Assembly: GCA_033439795.1 (NCBI GenBank) | Contig: JAUTDP010000006.1 | Span: forward strand, 310,001-374,000 | Direction of reading: 5' to 3' | From: Sordaria brevicollis | Taxonomy: Eukaryota > Ascomycota > Sordariomycetes > Sordariales > Sordariaceae | DNA: 64,000 nt | Shown: one piece after another, positions 49,993 through 63,145 of the stretch | How positions within the stretch are numbered: position 1 is the first letter of the stretch | How the letters are laid out: each line of letters begins with the position of its first letter | The notes under the pieces: model-generated | What the model was told of the DNA's origin: nothing | Database searches by the model: none | Seen by the model: only the letters and a program-made list of their open reading frames with translations | Made by a program: the position numbers and the translations under genes

Positions 49993-51247
49993 TGTGATGT
50001 ATGTTAGTGCTGGTGTCTGTTAAACACTATCGGTGATGGTGAGGTGATCCAGCTGTAGATTAGGTCTCAAGATAGAAACAAGGGAGGAAATAACAAGTCA
50101 CGAAGACGAGAAATGAAGGAAAATGAAGCTATATTATAGACTCCCACCTCGGCAGCCAGAACTAGTAGAGCTACCTATCCATTTTCGATTTGTTCGCTTT
50201 ATATAAAGTAGCTCACATACCTACATGTGACCCGGGATGTGGGAGGAAGAGGTGGGGTTCAGGAATCTGGATAAGAGAAGCGGGAAAACCATTGTGTTAA
50301 AACGTGTCTACGTTTTCGCTTTCCCCTTCCCATCATCCGGAACTTGGCCCGTAAAGATGTCGCGGCCGGTCTGCCCGGTCCCATCTCCTAGTGAAAAAGA
50401 TGGTGAGTGGTGATCATTGGAGTTGAGTGTGGGGCGGCGCGGCGGCGGAAATGGAAAACCTGGGGGAGGATGTCCCCCAAAAGTGCGGGGGAACTGCCGG
50501 TGCGGCGGTAGAAGTGGGAAAGAGAGGTCCGCCCCCAATCATCGTCTAGGCCGTTCTTTGACGCCGTGGTGGAAAATATGTTTGTCCGGCAACGAAGGTC
50601 TTTCTGATAGCTCTTGACACCGATAGCTTTTAACAATGCCAACAGGAGTGCCCTGGTTTTGACTTGAGACTCCGGAGGTCTTCAAAGCACACTTCACTTT
50701 TCATCTCAGGTGTTTACTCAAAGCATGAGACAAACAGGCGACATCCGCGGGGTTGCTGTGTTAAATCCACATGCATTATCTTGGGCAAATCTTGGGGCAT
50801 CTCTCGGCGGGGTACAAGAAAAGCAACAGTGTAGTGATGCCCCTGAGTTCTACCCGGACGTCGGCATCTTCTTTTGCTGGGCAACGTTGATCCTAGACCT
50901 GACGAACGGTATGTATGTACTAGAATGCTGCTGTTGTTTTGTGGTAGACCCAAAGACAGTCTGTCATGGGTTTCCAAAGAATAGGTTTGTTGGTGTCGCG
51001 GGACGGTTGTTGGCTTCAAGTTCCACACCTGCTTGTTTCATTCGAGGTCTGTGGTTTGTTTGCGGGGGAATTGTTGCTCCCTACAGCGGCCGGAAAACGG
51101 AAAACCCCGAGCAAGTGCCACCAACATCATTGACCCGAATTGCGCGTACACAAATTGAAGAGATCCACGGAGGTGACAGCTGAGGTGCTCTCTTCATAAA
51201 CCACTGAAACCGCACCAGGTCCACTCTGGGGTAGAGCTCATATCCAG
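49993..51247. other. Promoter of the monooxygenase and flank of the large transposon
   Basis: 1.25 kb. One 157-codon plus frame (50710-51183) starts with a true ATG and ends 66 bases before the transposon, but has no recognisable domain, only a Cys-rich hydrophobic stretch (LECCCCFVV). I do not call it a gene. A G-rich patch lies at about 50432-50500. Confidence 0.45.
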
Positions 51248-51249
51248 TA

Positions 51250-51274
51250 CAGTAATTATCCTAGCAACTGCAAA
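51250..51274 (+). repeat. Left terminal inverted repeat of the 9.5 kb element
   Basis: Starts CAGTAATTATCCTAGCAACT and ends GCAAA. Identical over 25 bases to the reverse complement of 60715-60739. It is outside the hypermutated zone. Confidence 0.95.
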
Positions 51275-54200
51275 CCCCCCCCCACTGCAAACCCATACAA
51301 AGTTACCTACCACAGCGGAACCCAGTGGGGGGTGGGAAGACTTGGCAGGTCAACAAGACTTCCCGCATTTCTTATCGTTCCTAGTATAAGAAATCTTATT
51401 AGATTGAGAAGCCTTATTACTCCGTTCAATAGTACCTATAGGGGTTCAGGTCCTAAAATGCACTAGAACTGGATTTAGCGCGTAATTTACAATATAACTA
51501 ATTCGAATACGTAACGGTCTAGTAAATTTCAATTATATAGTCTAATATTTAATATTAATTCCTATTCCTACCCCCGTCCGCCCCCCCGCTCTACCCCGCT
51601 CCTAATTCCTATCCCGTCTACCCTTAACCCTATTTACTTCCGACCCTATCTATTTTAACGCCTTACCCTAACCCCAATTTACCCCGGCCCCTTTTCCCGC
51701 CTATTCCTCTACGTTCGGACTACTAATATACGTACTAATCGCTTTACGTACTATTATCCTTAACCTTATACGCTAAACGACCAAGTCCTAAAATAATTAA
51801 ATCCCTAAAAATAATAAAATCCCTCTACTACTACCGTATATTACTATATCTATAATTATTCTATTAATTAATCGATTAATTATAATTCTATATATTTAAG
51901 AATATCGCTCGCCGTATATATTCGCTATAAATAATAAAATATTAATTATAATTCGTATATAATAGTATTAGGGATGTGGAAATAATTTACGTATATATAG
52001 GAGGTTTATTCCGATGTATAGGACTTTTAGGAGATTTAAGAAAGAGAGCCCTATTCGGTTTATATTTATATTAATGGAATTTTAGAATATAGTAATTATT
52101 ACGGGTAAATTTACTAATTCTCTTATATATAATACAATTTATACGTAGGTAGTATTATATATAATACGAAATAACGACGGAGATTTAATAAAGGGAAATA
52201 ATAATTAGTAAATTCTTTAAAAAATAAAAAAGAAATATCATATACGAATAGAAGCGATTTACTAATATAATTTATTATATAATAATTGTAATACTATATA
52301 ATTATAAGTAAAAATTTAGGGGAAATATTATACGCTTTAAATATTAATATAATATAAATAATAATTTTATATTAAATATAAATATAATAGGAAGTGGTTA
52401 CTTACGTTCGGGGAAATTTTAAAGTAGGTATAAATTCTAATCTACTTATAAAATACTAATATTTTTAACCGGAACTATATATAAGTAAATAAATAAAACG
52501 GTAATAATACCGATAATAACCATTTCCTATAATTTTTTTTATAATATTTCCAAACTTAAAATTATATATTTATTATATATACGCTCGATTAGTATTAATA
52601 TTATAAAGATATATTCGTTTCTAAAGTATTTTAATACAAAGATATAATCGATTTTACTAAAATATTTCGTCTAATACCGTTTATATTGGATAAATTGGCC
52701 GGGGCTGAACGTAAAGCGCGTATTTTCCCTAATAGTAAAAAAAATAAAAATATTAGCAATTTACAAATATAATATATAAATTTCAATATTATAATAATAT
52801 TCGGAAGCGAAGTATTAGAATTAAAGAGTATTTATTAATAGAAATTTAGAGAAAAAGATACCAAATTAATAATTTAATAAAATCCGAATTTAAGGTCCGG
52901 ATATAATTAAATTATCTTATATATTATATAATTCATAGCGGCTTTTATTAAATTTAAAGCAGAACCGTTATTTCCGTCCGCTATTAAAATATACGAAATT
53001 AATATTCAATAATAAAAACGAAGACGTTTAAATACAAATACTGGGAATTACTATAAGTATCGTTATAATTTCCCTTTTTTCGATAGTACAAACTCGCGGA
53101 AAACCGGAACGAACTTTTATTATTAAATAAATAATAATTATTTATTTTATTTAAATATATCAACGTTATATACCGTTTTAGTATTATAATAATTAATAAT
53201 ACAGTTCCAAATATCGTTTTTTCCGCCCAAATTTCCGTACTATTATTAAAAGGCCGTTAAAAGTATTAATTATTACTAATTATAATACTTACAATTTACT
53301 ATTAAAAGGTTTAAAAGAAAATATAGTATATATTAATCTATAAATCCAAATTTTTTAAATTAAAAGATAAATTATATTTCGAATACTAAAAGGAAATAAC
53401 GGTCCTTATTATAATTATAATAATATACTTCGCGAATAAATTTCCGGAATATAAGCGTAATAGTAAGGATATTTATACGTATAAATAAGCGTTTTCCTTT
53501 ATTAATTAAGTATCGAATAAAATTAATTTCCTTTATAAGGATTTTATTAATAATAATAGGGTCTAGGTACGTATTATTAACCGATTAATCGATTTCGATT
53601 TTATATTCCATTTCCTATTTTAATCGAATTTCCGCCGCTAAGGATTCGTTTAATTCGTTCTAATCTATATACGATAATATACGGCTAAAGAGGTATAAAT
53701 ATTAATAATATAATTTTTAAATTTCGGTTATAAGTTTGGGGTTATTTAATTTAAACGTATTTTAGAATAATAGTCGTATAATCTCCTAGAAATTTAGCTT
53801 CGTAAATAATACCTTTTTAATATTCGAATAATTCGTTTCGTAAACCCGCGTTTTAAAGTATTTATATATAAAAGGTCGTTAAAATCGGTTATATTAATAT
53901 AATATTAAAAAAAAATATAAGGCAAATTTAAAATTTTATATAATATATTATTAATATTGGGTTACGTATATATTAGGATTTAACGAAAATACGTAACTAA
54001 AAGTATCTTTATTTTATATATTATTAACTAATATTATAGCATTATAGTACTAATTCGATTTACCGATAAAGATTTTCATTTATTAATATATTATAATTAA
54101 TTAATAATGTATATTCTTCCGTAAAATCCTCGAAATAAATCCCGGTATAGATATTAGGCCGTAAAATATCGTTCAAATATTATAACGCCTTCCCCTTTTT

Positions 54201-57200
54201 TTATAATATCGATTTAACTTCGTCGTTATTTAACGTAATACCGTAATCTATAATAAATCTAGCGATAAATTTAATAATAATCGAATTTATTATTAAACCG
54301 TTAATATTTCCAAAAGACGTCTTCGAAATAAAAAGATATAATTAATTGAAGAGTTTGCAATTTCGGAGAGTAATTTTTTTTATATTTTAATATTATTCCA
54401 GGGTTATATTACAACCTATTATAATAATATAGCTTTTAGCGATAATTATAATTATTTCGATAATTAATTCGATTAAATCGTACCCGGTTTTAACCTTTAC
54501 TTTTTTATAAAAAATACTCTAAATATACTCCTTCTTTAATTAATTTAATAAAAATACTAAAATTATAATAATTTATAAATTATAATAAAATATTTTATAA
54601 TTCTATAAATAGTAATAAAGGGATTATAGGCGTTTAGCCCTTAACGGAAACGGCTATATACGAAGCTCTATAAAATATTCTATACGGGCTTTCTTTTTTA
54701 AAATACTATCCCGGAAAAGGTAATATATTAAATTTATTACCCTATTAAATTCAAAGTAAACTAAATCGATAAAACGTATTAATATTAAATTTAATATAAG
54801 GTTTAAAGAGGTTAATAATAAATTAAAATTTACTATACCCTATATTTTACCGTATACTTCGATATACGTCTTATATTTCAAATTAAACAGTTTTTATTAT
54901 ATTTCTTTCAATTAAAAATAATATCGACCTAATTCAATAATATCAACATTAAATTAAATATCGGCCATAATAATACGCTTTCTACGGGTATTTAATATAT
55001 AATAATATCGATAGAACTTCTTAATACGGGGTCCTTTTAAACCAAAATTTTCTATTTATTATAATATATCCCTAATATAATATAGGGTATATATATATAA
55101 TCGAATTTTCCGGCTATTAATCTCTATAATTATACTATTATCTAAATAAACTATTATACGCAAAACTTTAACGATATTACCAAAATCCGAACTATATAGC
55201 CTAAAAATAATTAGGAAAATACTATTAGGGCAGGCGCGTTCTATTTTTATTAGATTAATAAGTATAATATAATAACCTATTAAATTACAATACGAATTTT
55301 AAAAAACCCCGAAACTATCGATAAAATTTAAATATAATATCGAAAAAATAGGTAAAATACCCGGGCGAATTTAATCCTATTTTTATTCGAATATTAAGCG
55401 CCCGAGCGTTTTAAATTCGAATTCGGCTCGTAAAAGGTATTTATAATATAGAGGTACGATCTTTCTAAATTTATTAAATAATATTATTCGATAATATATA
55501 TACTATTTACTCCCTTTAGATTTATATATCGGCTTATTATACTTTTTATAAAACTAAGTAGGCACTATCTTTATTAATTTAAAACTAAAGTCTATATAGC
55601 TTTTACCGAAATAATAATTTAAATATATATTAATATTTATATAAAAATATATATAATATTCGGGGATAAAAGTAAAGTTTAAGCCGATTATTAATTCATT
55701 TTTTTAATATAGAGGGTCTATATCGGTTATATAAATTCGTTTATTATTATATTAAAATACCTTTTAGACTTTTAATATTAATTAATCCCTATTCGGCGTA
55801 TAAGGATTCGATCGATAATTATATCCTATATTATATACTTAACTAATATAAATATTATAGATTTTATTAATATTATCCTAAATAATATAATATTTTAGCG
55901 GATAATTAGTTTAATCTATATACTAGTAATAAATCCAATCGGATAGGAAAATATATAGTCTTTTTTCGTCTTTATCCCGAATATATATATATATTTTAAA
56001 TATATTTCGGACTAATAATAATTATAATTTAAAATAATATAATTCGTAAGGGTCGTTAATAAAAAAACCGGGTCCAAAATAAAGCCGCTTACCGATATTT
56101 AAGGCTATAATATTTTTAAATATTATTAATAGATTAAAAAAAATAAATATTATTTTAATAGTAAAGAGGTCTTTAATTAACGTATCGATGTCTTTATACT
56201 ATTTTTAGAATCTTTTTAACTTATCCTTCGCTTTTTTCAATTCGTTAATAGCCAATTTTGCGTTGGGGTAAAAAAAAGACTTCTTTTACCTTATAACTTT
56301 AATTACCTTCTTTAATATATTATTAATAATACTTTTAATATTATAAATGCATTTTATTATTTCGATCCGATATTTTTCTACCGGTTTTAATATTACGGGT
56401 AGGGTAAGTAATTTAAAAATATTTAACGGAATTTCTACCTCTCGTATATCTATTATTAATATCCGTTTTTTTATTCGATTTTTCAAAATCGATACCTATT
56501 TCGGTAATTCTATTATTAAAGTAGGAATTTAACCGTTATTACCCTTAATTTAAAATAGGATTTCCTTTAAGGATATTTAATTTTCGCGATTTATATCCGT
56601 TAAATTTACGAACGTCGCTAAAAGCTTTTAAAATATCGATACCTCTATTTCTTTTATTTAGTAGGCTAGGACGAGCATTAATATATCGGTAGGATCTTCC
56701 TTTAATTTAAGTATAAATTCTAATAATAAAAGTATAGCCTCCTCCTCCTAAAGTTCATCGAATATTATAAATTTTAATAAATCTTTTACAATACTTTCGT
56801 ATATATTAATACTAATTATTTTTTTAAAACTAAAAGTAATTCAATTAATAATAATTACGATATTTTAAAAATCGCTATCCTAAACGTTATTAAAGTCTAA
56901 AATACCTAAAAAATTATTAATCTAATTATTCTTTTATAATTTATTAGAATTTTATTAACCTTTATTTTTAATTTTTAAATTATTTTTATCGAGGGTTTCG
57001 CTATTTATATTCAAAAATTTCTAATTTATTTCGTTATTACTATTACCAATAAAATAACCTTCGTCGTCTATAAAATAATTATCGAAATTATTATACGGTT
57101 CGTCGGTTTAAGAATTATCCGGTATATTTTCAACGGTAATACCGAATTATTTTACGTCGCGGGCTTACGCAGTAAGTATTTTTCTACGCGTAGCGCCTTT

Positions 57201-60200
57201 AAGCGTAATATATCGTCTTTTATTAAAGAAAATATTATAATTTAATATAATAGTAGTTTTAAATAAGGTAATTAATATAAATGGAAGTAGGGAAAAAAAA
57301 ATAATAGAAAATCTTTAAAATTTTAATATTATTTAAGGAGAAAATTTTTTTCTATAGATTCCGGTCTCTAAAAATCTAATTTACCCCATTACTATCGAAT
57401 TATACTTCGACGACCGAATTAACCAAATAATTAAATTACTACCGGGGTATATAATATTTTTATACCTTTTAATTTCACCCTTTATTTAAATTTTTATAAT
57501 AAATAGACGGCGTATAAAATTTTCGAAGATTTTACTACTTTTAAATTATTACCCCTCCTTCTTCCCCTCTTTTTCTCTTCCTTTTTTCTTCTTTTCCTCG
57601 CCGTCGTCCAATTATACAATTATCGTCGTCGTCGTTTTTTTACCTTTTTTTTTATCTTTTAATTAAAAAGAAGGAGAAGAATAAAAATAATAATAATAAT
57701 AAATATTATATTATCCGATAATAACCCTCCTCGTCCTCCCCGCCCTCCCTAGCCTAACCTATTTAATATTAATATAATTAATTAAATTATTAAAAATATT
57801 AATATTTAAGTAAAATTCCAATTATTTTCGCTTTTTAATTTATTATACTAACCCAATTATTAATAACCTCCTATTCCCATTCCCCTCCCTCCTATTACCC
57901 CGGCTATTTCTCGTCTATTACCTAATATTAATTCCAGTTTATATATTCCTAATTAATTTATTATTTATACGAAAAGCAATTCGACCGCAAAGGGTACTAG
58001 GGTAAAATTAAATAAAATAATCGAAGAAATTTAATTATTATATTTTTTACCGGTTAACCGCCAAAGCTATATTAAAATACGAAAATACAATTTTCGTATT
58101 ATTAATTACTATTAGGATATCGATCCTAATCCCCTAAATATTATTAATATTACATTAATTAAAAATACTATTACCAAAAAATACCTTAAGTATTTAATTA
58201 TTTATAATTCGAATAAACTAATATTATTAATTTTAAAAAATTTATTCCTTAATATTAGTATTAATAATATAATTTTCAAAGAATTTTACAATTATATTAA
58301 TATAATTTATAATAATTTCAAATATAAGCTTCTACTCCAATATTTCTACGTAAATATTTATTTTCTTATTCTTTTTTTTTTTCTTTTTTTTACAATATAT
58401 TCTAATACGAAAATTAAAATTAAACCCTTATATAATTCTAAGATTAGGGTTAAAAGCCTAATAGCGATTTTTATATCGATATAATTATTTGGGAAAAAAA
58501 TAATAAGAATAACGAATATACGAAGAATTAGATTTATAGCCGTATTAACGAATTTTTATATAATGCTTATTATAAACCGGTTATTAATATCCTCCCCTAA
58601 GCGTTTAACTTTTTTAATAGACGAAATAAAAATTTTTACTTCTTAAAAATTAACCTAACTATTATTATCGTCGCCATTGCTAAATTTACCGCCGTTGAAA
58701 AACGGTTCAACCCTAATATCCGTTAATACCCCTATATTAGTAGGGTTTAAAAAAAGGATATAATTATACGGGAATAAATATCTAGTATTTTTGAAAATCT
58801 TTTAGTCAATTTAAATTTTAATAAAATCGAAGCTAATTAATTTATTTAAAATATTACTCCTCTTATTTTTAAAAAAGATACTATTATAAAACTTACAGTA
58901 GAGACCGTCTAAAGCCTTAACGAAAATATTATTTCCAATTCCCCCCTACTTAATACTAATAATAAAGAAAAAAAGGAAAAGGATATTTATAATACTACCC
59001 CGCTTAAAGCCCCGATTATTACTATTATTATAATTATTATTACTATTACTAATATTCTATTCGGATATTATAATAATATATCCTAAATATAATAATATTA
59101 TCCTATCCGTTTAAATAATAAACCGATTCGCTTAAATTTCCCTCCTAATAAGTAAAATTCCCGTACTCCTCCTTTTCGTTAAATTTCTAATCGCTCCGAC
59201 CTTTCTTCTCTCGATTACGGCTCTCAATTTAGTACTACCCCCCGTCCCCGCCGCTATAATACGCTTATAAATATTATAATAACTCTAATTCGGCTTTTCT
59301 ATAAAATTAATAGTACTTTAAATAATATTACCAATTAACGTTCACTTATTCGCTCTATTCGAAATTCTCCCCGCCCCCCTATTTTATTTACGTCCGAATT
59401 AGAATAATATTTATAATAATTTACGAAAGAATATAAATAAGAAAATAAAAAACGCTAAGCTAAAAATATAAGAAAATAAACGGAATAATAGCGGGACGAA
59501 TAAAGAAGAAAATAAAAATAAGAAAATAATAAGTTTTTAAAAGAAGTACGTAAATAACAAAATATAATTCATTAAAAATAATAATAATAATAATAAACTT
59601 AATAGTAATAATAAATTTAATAATAATAATAATAAGAGTAATAGTAATAAGAATAGTAAAAACCTACTCCTCCTAAAGTTATTCCCATCGGTTTTCCCAA
59701 TTATATAAAAAAGGCGCTTATTCGTATTTCTATTTCGGCTATTATTCGTACCGTTATTCGTACCATTATTTCGTTATTTTTTATTATTACGTCTCTTATT
59801 ACGTTTCCTATTATTATCCCCGGCGCCGGCCCTACTCTTAATACTTCCTCTATTTCCTTAACTCTTATTCGCCCTATTAAAAGTCTAAGTAATCGTAATA
59901 GTAAAGGTAATAAAAGTAATAAAAGTAATAAAAGTCTACGGGGTAAAAGAAATAAAAAAGGTAAAAGGGGTATTAATAACGGTATTACTATTAATAATTT
60001 TAATATTAGAGTTAATTAAATTAATAAATCTTATAATAATAATAATAATTTAATAGAGGATTTCAATTTAACCGAAATTAATACGCTAAATATTAATAGC
60101 AGTAATATATCTCCTCTAGAATAATAGGAGGAGTATAAGGCCTTTTATCGTATCGGTTATTATTAAGAGTATATTTTTTTTCTAGGGGATTTTTTTTCTT

Positions 60201-60714
60201 TTTTTTTATATTTTTCGATTTTTTTTCCTTTATCTTATCGGTATTAGGATTTTACGCTAGTATTTTACCCCTAAAATAGGTTAATATAGTTTATACGCTA
60301 GTTTTTTGTAGTAATTTTGTCTTGTCGGATATTATATAGTTGGCAGTAGGTACATACTTCAAAAATATCTGTGCACGGACTATAAATAATTAAAATCTTT
60401 TGAACCTTAGCGGCCAACCCTTGTGACTTAGTGTATTGATATGGATTTAAATTTACGCACTATAGAGGGCACTAACCTACAGCGGTTACAGCGAATAAGA
60501 ATTCCTATGCAATAAAACTTCCCTGCTCAATAAGACTTCTACCTCTTGCCAACCCTTCCAAGTCTTCCCGCCTCCCGCATTTTCCCACTACGGTAGTTAA
60601 TGCAAGCTTTTGCGTGGCAGCTATTCCCAGCTTTGTATGTAAGTCGGACCCTAGTAACTGCAAAATGCCTAGTTAGTGCAAAGATTTTGGGCCGCCCCCA
60701 TAGTGTACGCATTA

Positions 60715-60739
60715 TTTGCAGTTGCTAGGATAATTACTG
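60715..60739 (-). repeat. Right terminal inverted repeat of the 9.5 kb element
   Basis: The reverse complement is identical to 51250-51274. About 400 bases inward from here are not AT-rich, so the right end of the element escaped hypermutation. Confidence 0.95.
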
Positions 60740-60741
60740 TA

Positions 60742-63145
60742 TTCCTTCATTTGATCTCCTCGTTTCATCAACCGCAGATATTGTGCTGAGCATCGAGTAG
60801 ATTGTTGCCCATGTGTTTGCGTTCAAGTGAAAAGAGGCTCATGTGCCAAGCCGAACGCTTTTACAACCCTAATTCCAACTTTAGGAGTACCGTTGAGGAA
60901 CCTCAAAAGTCTCAACTGACTTCATTTGATAAGGAGAGGCCTCCTATGTCGAAATCTCGCCATCGAGTCTCCAAATTCTTGGGCACATGATAAACCACAG
61001 CCCCAGTTGAGTCGCGGGTATCGCCTGGCTGCCATTCACAACTTCGTGCCTCGAAAATCTGTCGGCTTCTTCTCATGCACAACCTGAATGGAAGGCAAGG
61101 ACGCGTGTCTTGGCACTGACTGCCGGCCGTGCCTCCACCACGGTGCGATGTGAGCCCTTCTTTATGTGTTGAGCGGGTTGCATTATGCAGGCGCATTTGC
61201 CAGGTCTTTGTTACCGGGCAATGTTGCGTCATACCCTCCGTGGAACTTTGTTCCCAACAACACCAAGTGCAAAAGGCACAACTTGTTTTTCCCCGTCCAT
61301 CAAGTCAACCGCATACACATATGTAGTGCAAAGTGTTGTCGGAACGTAGAAAAGGGAGGGTGTTATGGAAGTTCGGCGTGCCAAGTTGCGGAAATTAGCC
61401 AAAGGCTTCCAAAGTCCACACTAGATAATGCACAAATCTCCGCTGAGTGGTTTTCTGAGCTCGGCTGCCGTTCCCCAGAGGCCATGCACGCGTGGTCGTT
61501 CAGGGGCACTAAGACCATTTCGTGTACCGCATCCTCTCATTCGATTTGGTTTTATCCCCAGACTTTTCATCCAATTGAGTCTTCCACCGAGAGCTCCGCC
61601 GCCAGTTTTATGGGTCAAAATGCAACGCTGCGGGAGATGTTGTTAGGGGAAAAGTGGGGGAGGGATAAAACCAAATCGAATGAGAGGATGCGGTAAAGAG
61701 CCACCGTGGGCTCGTCCGTTGTTAAGTTGGGGGTTCCAGAGATTGCGCAAGGATGTTTCATGAGCAGATTGAGAAACCGAGCCGTTGTGGTTTTTATTTA
61801 GCAAGTGAACAGTCAAGCGCGCGTCTGCGGCTTTGTTGTCCTCGATGATATGTACAAATAAGAATCTCACCAACCAACCATGCCTGTCAACCAACAGACA
61901 ATGACATGAGGAATCAGGATTCACAGGCGCGCAATGAACAACTGGATTTCAGGGGCACGCTGCAAGTGACGCTGGGCATGGGGTCGAGCACCGATTTTGC
62001 GACCTGATTGGCCACAAAGGTACAGACGACCGGGGAAGGGCAGCCGCAGACGTCACCAGGGTACTTTGGTGTCGGGCCCAATCAGATGAGAAGCAAGACA
62101 TTTGTTGCACATGGCCCACTGGAACCCGTCCCGCTTGGCTCCAGGGCGACCCCGATCTTGACCCATCTTGGTCGCTATCGTGCGTCGACTTCAGGGACGT
62201 TCTTTCCATGAGATGAACCGTGAGCAATGAAGACCAGCCAACCGGCGAACGGCCCGCAAAGAAAAAAAGTTTCAAGACAGGCAAGTGGAAGACCTCGCCC
62301 GTGCTCCAGCAAGCAAGCGCTCCCGGAGGCTGTCCATCCATTTGGCTCCTTCTGGTTCGTCATGGGGAACTGATAGCGTCACTGGGGGCCAACCGACGGA
62401 GCTCTAGAGGTAACCTTGCGGGCTACCCTAGGGCAAGTTTCTCTCAGCGATATCTCGACACTTTTTTTTGTCTTTCTCGATTTCCATCCCGAATCCCCCC
62501 TCCCAGTCTCGCTTGAAGAGCTTCGTCTCCTGTTTTCTTGTCTGTCGATCATACTTCCCATTCTCTTGGTTCAGTCATCTTTTGATCCTACAGTACCTAC
62601 GTCTCCTCGGTCCCTCAGATTGACCATAGGGCTACTTCCTCTAATCACTTATTCATCCGCCTCTAATTCTGCAACCCTTCACGGCCTGGTCTACTATTCT
62701 TCCCCTTGTTCTTAACTCAGAATCTCGGGACAACCTTTCTCTCCTTCCCCATTGTCCCCATTGTTCTCTGCGGGATACCACAAAGCAGCATACAAAGATC
62801 GACAAGTCCTGCACGAAACATTCCACTGGCTGGGAAAGGGGTATATGTGCCTGGCCAAGCAATTATCATCTCGGTTTCTGCAGAGCTTTCTGTAGACAGA
62901 CAACACAAAAAGACAACCGATGTCCTTCGCTTCCACCATCCTCCTAGTCGCCGTGTCGCTCTAGCTTCGGGTTCGCCTGCAAACAGCGGTCTGCGACCCA
63001 TTGCTTCGAACTTAACATACCTTCCTCGGCCTTTCCCCGATCGACTATTCCCCTCTACGGGCCTCTACCAATCTAGTCACACCACGGAAATCATTCATCA
63101 CAAACCTCGACGCATCTGGAAGTCACCAAGTTGCACTGAGCCATC
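60742..63145. other. Spacer and 5' region of the cation channel gene
   Basis: No convincing gene in 2.4 kb; overlapping frames on both strands reach 176 codons but lack features. It contains the MITE-like palindrome at 61527-61693. From about 62450 the plus strand becomes C/T-rich with many short ATG frames, consistent with a long leader for the gene at 63146. Confidence 0.5.
61527..61693. mobile_element. MITE-like palindromic element with perfect 32-base inverted ends
   Basis: CCGCATCCTCTCATTCGATT continues for 32 bases to TTTATCCC (61527-61558) and is matched perfectly by 61662-61693 on the other strand. TA lies at both outer edges (61525-61526, 61694-61695), making the full match 34 bases. 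The arms enclose 103 bases with no coding capacity, in a non-AT-rich context. This fits a small non-autonomous Tc1/mariner-type MITE. A transcript would fold into a long hairpin. It is not RIP-mutated, so either low copy number or recent arrival is implied. Confidence 0.75.

Larger units (their letters stand above)
51250..60739 (-). mobile_element. 9.5 kb RIP-inactivated DNA transposon, CACTA/tnp2-like
   Basis: Perfect 25-base inverted ends start CAGTAATTATCCTAGCAACT (51250-51274 and 60715-60739) and are flanked by TA (51248-51249, 60740-60741). Imperfect subterminal inverted repeats (CCAAGTCTTCCC; ACTGCAAA copies) lie within 150-200 bases of each end. The core (about 51400-60330) is AT-rich with stops everywhere. 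On the reverse strand, near 55325-54990, it reads NSYCNLIGYYIILINL, then FRLYSSDFGNIVKVL, INSRKIRLYIYTLYYIRD and a Cys/Tyr-rich end. This resembles, through RIP, the order of motifs in tnp2-type CACTA transposases. A second coding remnant appears to run the other way (about 57900-60150), with long Asn/Ser-type triplet runs. Ends are certain; superfamily is tentative. Strand given is that of the transposase remnant. Confidence 0.8.

Noticed and set aside
50710..51183. 157-codon frame beside the large transposon
   Set aside because: True ATG and stop, but no recognisable family and unusual Cys/hydrophobic composition; not enough to call a gene.
59570..60110. Runs of AATAATAAT/GTAATAGTAA resembling a microsatellite or array
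   Set aside because: Irregular triplets inside the RIP-mutated transposon core, best read as a degraded Ser/Asn-rich coding remnant; no spacer structure, so not a CRISPR or tandem array.
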